Source: Pseudomonadota bacterium
Lineage (GTDB): Bacteria > Pseudomonadota > Gammaproteobacteria > Burkholderiales > Thiobacillaceae
NCBI GenBank assembly: GCA_021802595.1
Contig: JAJZRT010000118.1
Coordinates: forward strand, 1-8,720
Length of the DNA stretch: 8,720 nt
Direction: 5' to 3'
In this document: in pieces, positions 7,124-8,720 of the stretch
How positions within the stretch are numbered: the first letter of the stretch is position 1
Layout: the number at the start of each line of letters is the position of its first letter
The notes under the pieces: generated by a model
What the model saw: only the letters and a program-made list of their open reading frames with translations
What the model was told of the DNA's origin: nothing
The model's database searches: none
Position numbers and translations under genes: made by a program

Positions 7124-8030
7124 GGACCAGGACACCCGCGGTGATCACGGCGAGCCAGAGCAGGACACCACGCCGGACGAGCGCGAGTGCGCGTGCAATG
7201 TCTCGCGGTTGCGGAGAAGTTCCATGCCCCAATACCGGCCGATTGTGCAGCTGCCCCTGATAGACAGCGGGTCCACCCAGGCGCAGTTGCAAGGCGCCCG
7301 CCCCGGACGCCATGACCGCCCCGGCATTCCGGCTGTCCCATTGGCGCGCCTGTCCCCACCAGCATCGGATAGCGTCAGCGGGTCGTCCGACGAGCGCATA
7401 GGTCAGCGCCGTGAGCCGTGCGGGAATGAAATTGAGCAGATCATCCAGTCGTGCGGCAGCCCACCCGAACTGCAGATAGCGCGGTGAACGGTATCCCCAC
7501 ATCGCGTCGAGCGTATTGGCGAGGCGGTAAAGCACGGCACCCGGTGCTCCCGCCAGCAGGAACCAGAACAGGGCTCCGAAGACCGCGTCGTTGCCGTTTT
7601 CAAGCACGGATTCCACGGCTGCCCGTGATACATCGGTCGGCATCATGTCTGCGGTATCCCGGCTGACGACCCGGGATACCTGGATGCGCGCCTCACGGAG
7701 ATCCTTCGCGGCAAGCGCCGTCTGCACCCGCGCTGCGTGCTCCACCAGGCTGCGGCCACCCAGAGCGAGATAAAGCAGCACGACCGCAGCCGCCATGCCA
7801 GCCGGTGACGGTCCTGTCAGCCCCGCGGCAACCAAGGTAAACGGCACGAGCAGTACCGTGACAGCCAGTACGCCACGAAACCATCGCCAGGAATCACCCC
7901 TTTTGCCGTAAAGATGCCGTTCCACCCGCTGCGCCATACGGCCGAAAGCAACCAGCGGATGCGCCCTGCGCGGTTCGCCCAGAACGGCGTCCAGACCCAG
8001 CGCCAGCACAAGGATCAGGACCCTATTCAT
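7116..8030 (-). CDS. cbiB: Adenosylcobinamide-phosphate synthase, membrane protein
   Basis: CbiB (called CobD in Pseudomonas) condenses adenosylcobyric acid with aminopropanol phosphate (or a related amino alcohol) to give adenosylcobinamide phosphate. It is an inner-membrane protein; 304 residues is typical. It opens with a hydrophobic helix and LDAVLGEPRRAHPLVAFGRM (13-32), the family's 'D-x-x-x-G-x-P, H-P, G' motif. The central signatures are VVSRDTADMM (121-130), AAVESVLENGNDAVFGALFW (137-156) and NTLDAMWGYRSPRY (172-185). LDDLLNFIPARLTAL (195-209) and LRLGGPAVYQGQ (249-260) follow, with a last hydrophobic helix at about 287-302. The reading frame is open upstream to 8291, inside btuF, but the ATG at 8030 gives the standard N-terminus and overlaps the btuF stop (8023-8025) by 8 nt. 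The protein supplied upstream of CobU in the pathway also sits upstream of it in the operon. Confidence 0.97.
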   Translation of the reverse strand: MNRVLILVLALGLDAVLGEPRRAHPLVAFGRMAQRVERHLYGKRGDSWRWFRGVLAVTVLLVPFTLVAAGLTGPSPAGMAAAVVLLYLALGGRSLVEHAARVQTALAAKDLREARIQVSRVVSRDTADMMPTDVSRAAVESVLENGNDAVFGALFWFLLAGAPGAVLYRLANTLDAMWGYRSPRYLQFGWAAARLDDLLNFIPARLTALTYALVGRPADAIRCWWGQARQWDSRNAGAVMASGAGALQLRLGGPAVYQGQLHNRPVLGHGTSPQPRDIARALALVRRGVLLWLAVITAGVLVHA

Positions 8031-8720
8031 GCGCAGCCATCGGGGCCCAGCCTGCAATGATTGCATGCAGCTTCGCCAGGCCGTCACTGAGGGCGCCGGG
8101 CCCGGGCTGCAGGATGTCGGCAGACGCAATCTCATGAACTTGTCCGGACCGAACTGCCGGGATAGCCTCCCAGCCAGGGCGCTGGCAGACCCGTTCCGGA
8201 CGGAATTTCTTGCCACACCAGGAACCGATGATGATGTCCGGCCGGCGGCGCAGCACTTCGTCCGGATCGTTGATCCGGCGGTCGCGGGCAAGCGGTTGCC
8301 GGGCCAGTTCAGCGAAACAATCCTCGCCGCCCGCTATGCCGATCAGCTCCGAGACCCATCCGATGCCACAGATCATCGGCTCATCCCATTCTTCAAAATA
8401 AATCTGCGGACGGGCCGGCAGGCAGCTGGCGCGCTCCCGAACGCGATCCATCCCATCCTGCAGTTGCGCCACCAGCATCGCAGCCCGGTCCGGCGTGCCA
8501 ACGAGCGCGCCCAGCGTCATGATCATCGACAGGATCCCGGCGACGCTGCGCTGGTTGAAGATGTGCACTTCCAGTCCGCTTTTCACCAGCTGCGCGGCAA
8601 TGTCTGCCTGCAAGTTCGAGAAACCGACCACGAGGTCCGGTTTCAGGGCGAGAATCCGGTCAATCTTCGCACCGGTGAACGCGGAAACCTTGGGTTTTTC
8701 CTTGCGGGCACGCGGCGGAC
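8023..8720 (-). CDS. btuF: Corrinoid-binding ABC substrate-binding protein (BtuF-like), N-terminus cut by window edge
   Basis: The frame stays open from the right edge to TAG 8023-8025, giving 231 residues of a helical-backbone (class III) substrate-binding protein. The N-terminal part, with any signal peptide, lies outside the window. Visible features are ILALKPDLVVGFSNLQADIA, then VHIFNQRSVAGILSMIMTLG and the interdomain helix. IYFEEWDEP, IGWVSELIGIAGGEDCF and IIIGSWCGKKFRPERV follow, and DILQPGPGAL comes near the C-terminus. This pattern matches the BtuF-like proteins encoded inside proteobacterial cobalamin clusters, where they are thought to bind cobalamin or cobinamide for the BtuCD importer. 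The 'FEEWD' and 'SWCGKKF' motifs set it apart from the E. coli BtuF. An internal GTG at 8631 should not be taken as the start, because the typical sequence continues upstream without a break. No permease or ATPase gene is in view. The stop overlaps the cbiB start, so it belongs to the operon. Confidence 0.93.
   Translation of the reverse strand, partial: PPRARKEKPKVSAFTGAKIDRILALKPDLVVGFSNLQADIAAQLVKSGLEVHIFNQRSVAGILSMIMTLGALVGTPDRAAMLVAQLQDGMDRVRERASCLPARPQIYFEEWDEPMICGIGWVSELIGIAGGEDCFAELARQPLARDRRINDPDEVLRRRPDIIIGSWCGKKFRPERVCQRPGWEAIPAVRSGQVHEIASADILQPGPGALSDGLAKLHAIIAGWAPMAAHE

Noticed and set aside
8031..8291. Upstream extension of the cbiB frame into btuF
   Set aside because: The standard CbiB N-terminus begins at the ATG at 8030. 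The extension lies wholly within btuF coding sequence and has no family similarity.

Overview
The window looks like a piece of a GC-rich proteobacterial chromosome, probably beta- or gammaproteobacterial. That placement rests on gene order, protein style and base composition only; no rRNA or marker gene is present. About four fifths of it (1711-8720) is one leftward (minus-strand) operon for the late steps of adenosylcobalamin (vitamin B12) synthesis and corrinoid uptake. The remainder (1-1710) is accessory DNA: one open-ended membrane-protein gene at the left edge, and an intergenic stretch holding the remains of a phage-type integrase and an IS transposase.

Operon, in transcription order (right to left): btuF-like corrinoid-binding protein (5' end outside the window), cbiB, cobD (threonine-phosphate decarboxylase, called cobC in Pseudomonas), cobQ/cbiP, cobU/cobP, cobT, a cobC-type phosphatase, and cobS. 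The genes are packed with 4-8 nt overlaps or no gap, including three ATGA stop/start overlaps and one stop codon directly abutting a start, so translational coupling is likely. The pathway logic is complete. CobQ amidates adenosylcobyrate. CobD makes the aminopropanol phosphate that CbiB attaches. CobU activates the side chain as GDP-cobinamide. CobT makes alpha-ribazole phosphate from dimethylbenzimidazole. CobS joins the two halves, and the phosphatase removes the remaining phosphate. Corrin-ring genes, the B12 riboswitch and transporter permeases, if present, lie beyond the right edge.

Left flank: after cobS there is an 8-bp-stem hairpin lying over its stop codon, then about 1 kb with no intact gene. 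This stretch contains a plus-strand integrase N-terminus (988-1152, decayed after that) and a plus-strand DDE transposase remnant (1301-1628) spread over three reading frames with its central part deleted. Further left, a minus-strand gene with a good Shine-Dalgarno starts at 665 and runs off the edge. It encodes a two-helix membrane protein with a long cytoplasmic region that I do not recognise with confidence. It is visibly less GC-rich than the cob genes.

I found no convincing new multi-gene system. The left-edge membrane protein next to mobile-element debris is the best lead.
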